In this document: in pieces, positions 53,859 through 54,034 of the stretch
Position numbering within the stretch: position 1 is the first letter of the stretch
Layout of the letters: the number at the start of each line of letters is the position of its first letter
NCBI GenBank assembly: GCA_009783355.1
Contig: WRHH01000014.1
Span: 1 to 54,034, forward strand
Origin: Synergistaceae bacterium
Lineage (GTDB): Bacteria > Synergistota > Synergistia > Synergistales > Aminobacteriaceae
Reading direction: 5' to 3'
DNA length: 54,034 nt
Position numbers and translations under genes: made by a program
The notes under the pieces: model-generated
Database searches by the model: none
Told to the model about the DNA's origin: nothing
Seen by the model: only the letters and a program-made list of their open reading frames with translations

Positions 53859-54034
53859 TTGAAAATAATTATAATTAGCCCCGCCGACAACGTAGCTGTC
53901 GCCCTCGAACCCATCAAAGCGGGAGAAATATTCACCGCAGGAGGGCGAGAGTACGAAGCGAAAAGCCACACGGCGCCCGGGCACAAAATAGCGCTGAAGG
54001 ACATACCGGCGGGCGGCGAGGGCGCAAAGGACGG
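53859..54034 (+). CDS. uxaA: altronate dehydratase, N-terminal part (runs off the window)
   Basis: The frame from TTG 53859 (GAGGTG site at 53846-53851, overlapping the uxaB stop) encodes the SAF domain of altronate dehydratase: IIISPADNVAVALEPIKAG, then PGHKIALKDIPAGGEG. About 58 codons are present; the catalytic UxaA domain lies beyond the window. UxaA turns D-altronate into 2-keto-3-deoxygluconate, completing the galacturonate branch. Confidence 0.92.
   Translation, partial: MKIIIISPADNVAVALEPIKAGEIFTAGGREYEAKSHTAPGHKIALKDIPAGGEGAKD

Overview
The window looks like a chromosomal segment of a member of the Synergistota (Synergistetes). The main lineage marker is the C-terminal sorting signal of the Synergist-CTERM type (GCNAG motif, hydrophobic segment, basic tail) on two secreted proteins, at 6215-6670 and 35541-37667. 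The bacterial order rimP-nusA-ylxR-ylxQ-infB-rbfA-nrnA-truB-ribF, a DctPQM TRAP transporter, selA and many overlapping start/stop codons fit. No rRNA, tRNA or CRISPR array was recognised.

Layout. 1-8.2 kb: edge of an unknown gene, palindromic repeats, selA, a CPBP-type intramembrane protease, D-serine dehydratase, two pseudopilin-like genes, a tiny surface protein made of a protease prodomain plus sorting signal, and a methyltransferase. 8.2-10.3 kb: remains of a HicAB toxin-antitoxin pair, two tandem membrane-protein paralogues and heptamer repeats. 10.3-18.1 kb: dnaE, a RelB/DinJ-type antitoxin with a PIN toxin, a short Fe-S protein with a two-component system, and a serine recombinase. 18.1-20.0 kb: an accessory stretch with recombinase-site-like repeats, an ankyrin-repeat gene, a 454-bp nested palindromic element and a broken restriction/methylation gene. 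20.0-35.2 kb, minus strand: a GNAT-flavodoxin-ferredoxin fusion, folD, a DEAD-box helicase, a Na/Pi cotransporter, a nucleoside kinase, and the translation/transcription operon from rimP down to ribF.

35.5-54.0 kb, mostly plus strand and visibly richer in G+C than the housekeeping part: a secreted, surface-sorted amidase, then a hexuronate catabolism cluster. A TRAP transporter (dctPQM), mannonate dehydratase (uxuA), fructuronate reductase (uxuB), a FadR-type GntR regulator and uronate isomerase (uxaC) are followed, after an interruption, by tagaturonate reductase (uxaB) and the first part of altronate dehydratase (uxaA). Together they would take up glucuronate/galacturonate and convert both to 2-keto-3-deoxygluconate; KDG kinase and aldolase are not in the window. 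A perfect inverted repeat of FadR type (CTAGT-TT-ACTAG) lies in the likely promoter of the transporter operon.

The interruption between uxaC and uxaB holds a YafQ-like toxin remnant, a DUF4160/DUF2442 pair and two tandem copies of a secreted ~800-residue TPR protein of unknown function. Scars between the copies show that a larger unit (DUF4160-DUF2442-TPR protein) was duplicated and then trimmed. This region, the prodomain-plus-sorting-signal protein and the GNAT fusion are the least explained parts of the window. All assignments come from reading the sequence; no database search was run.
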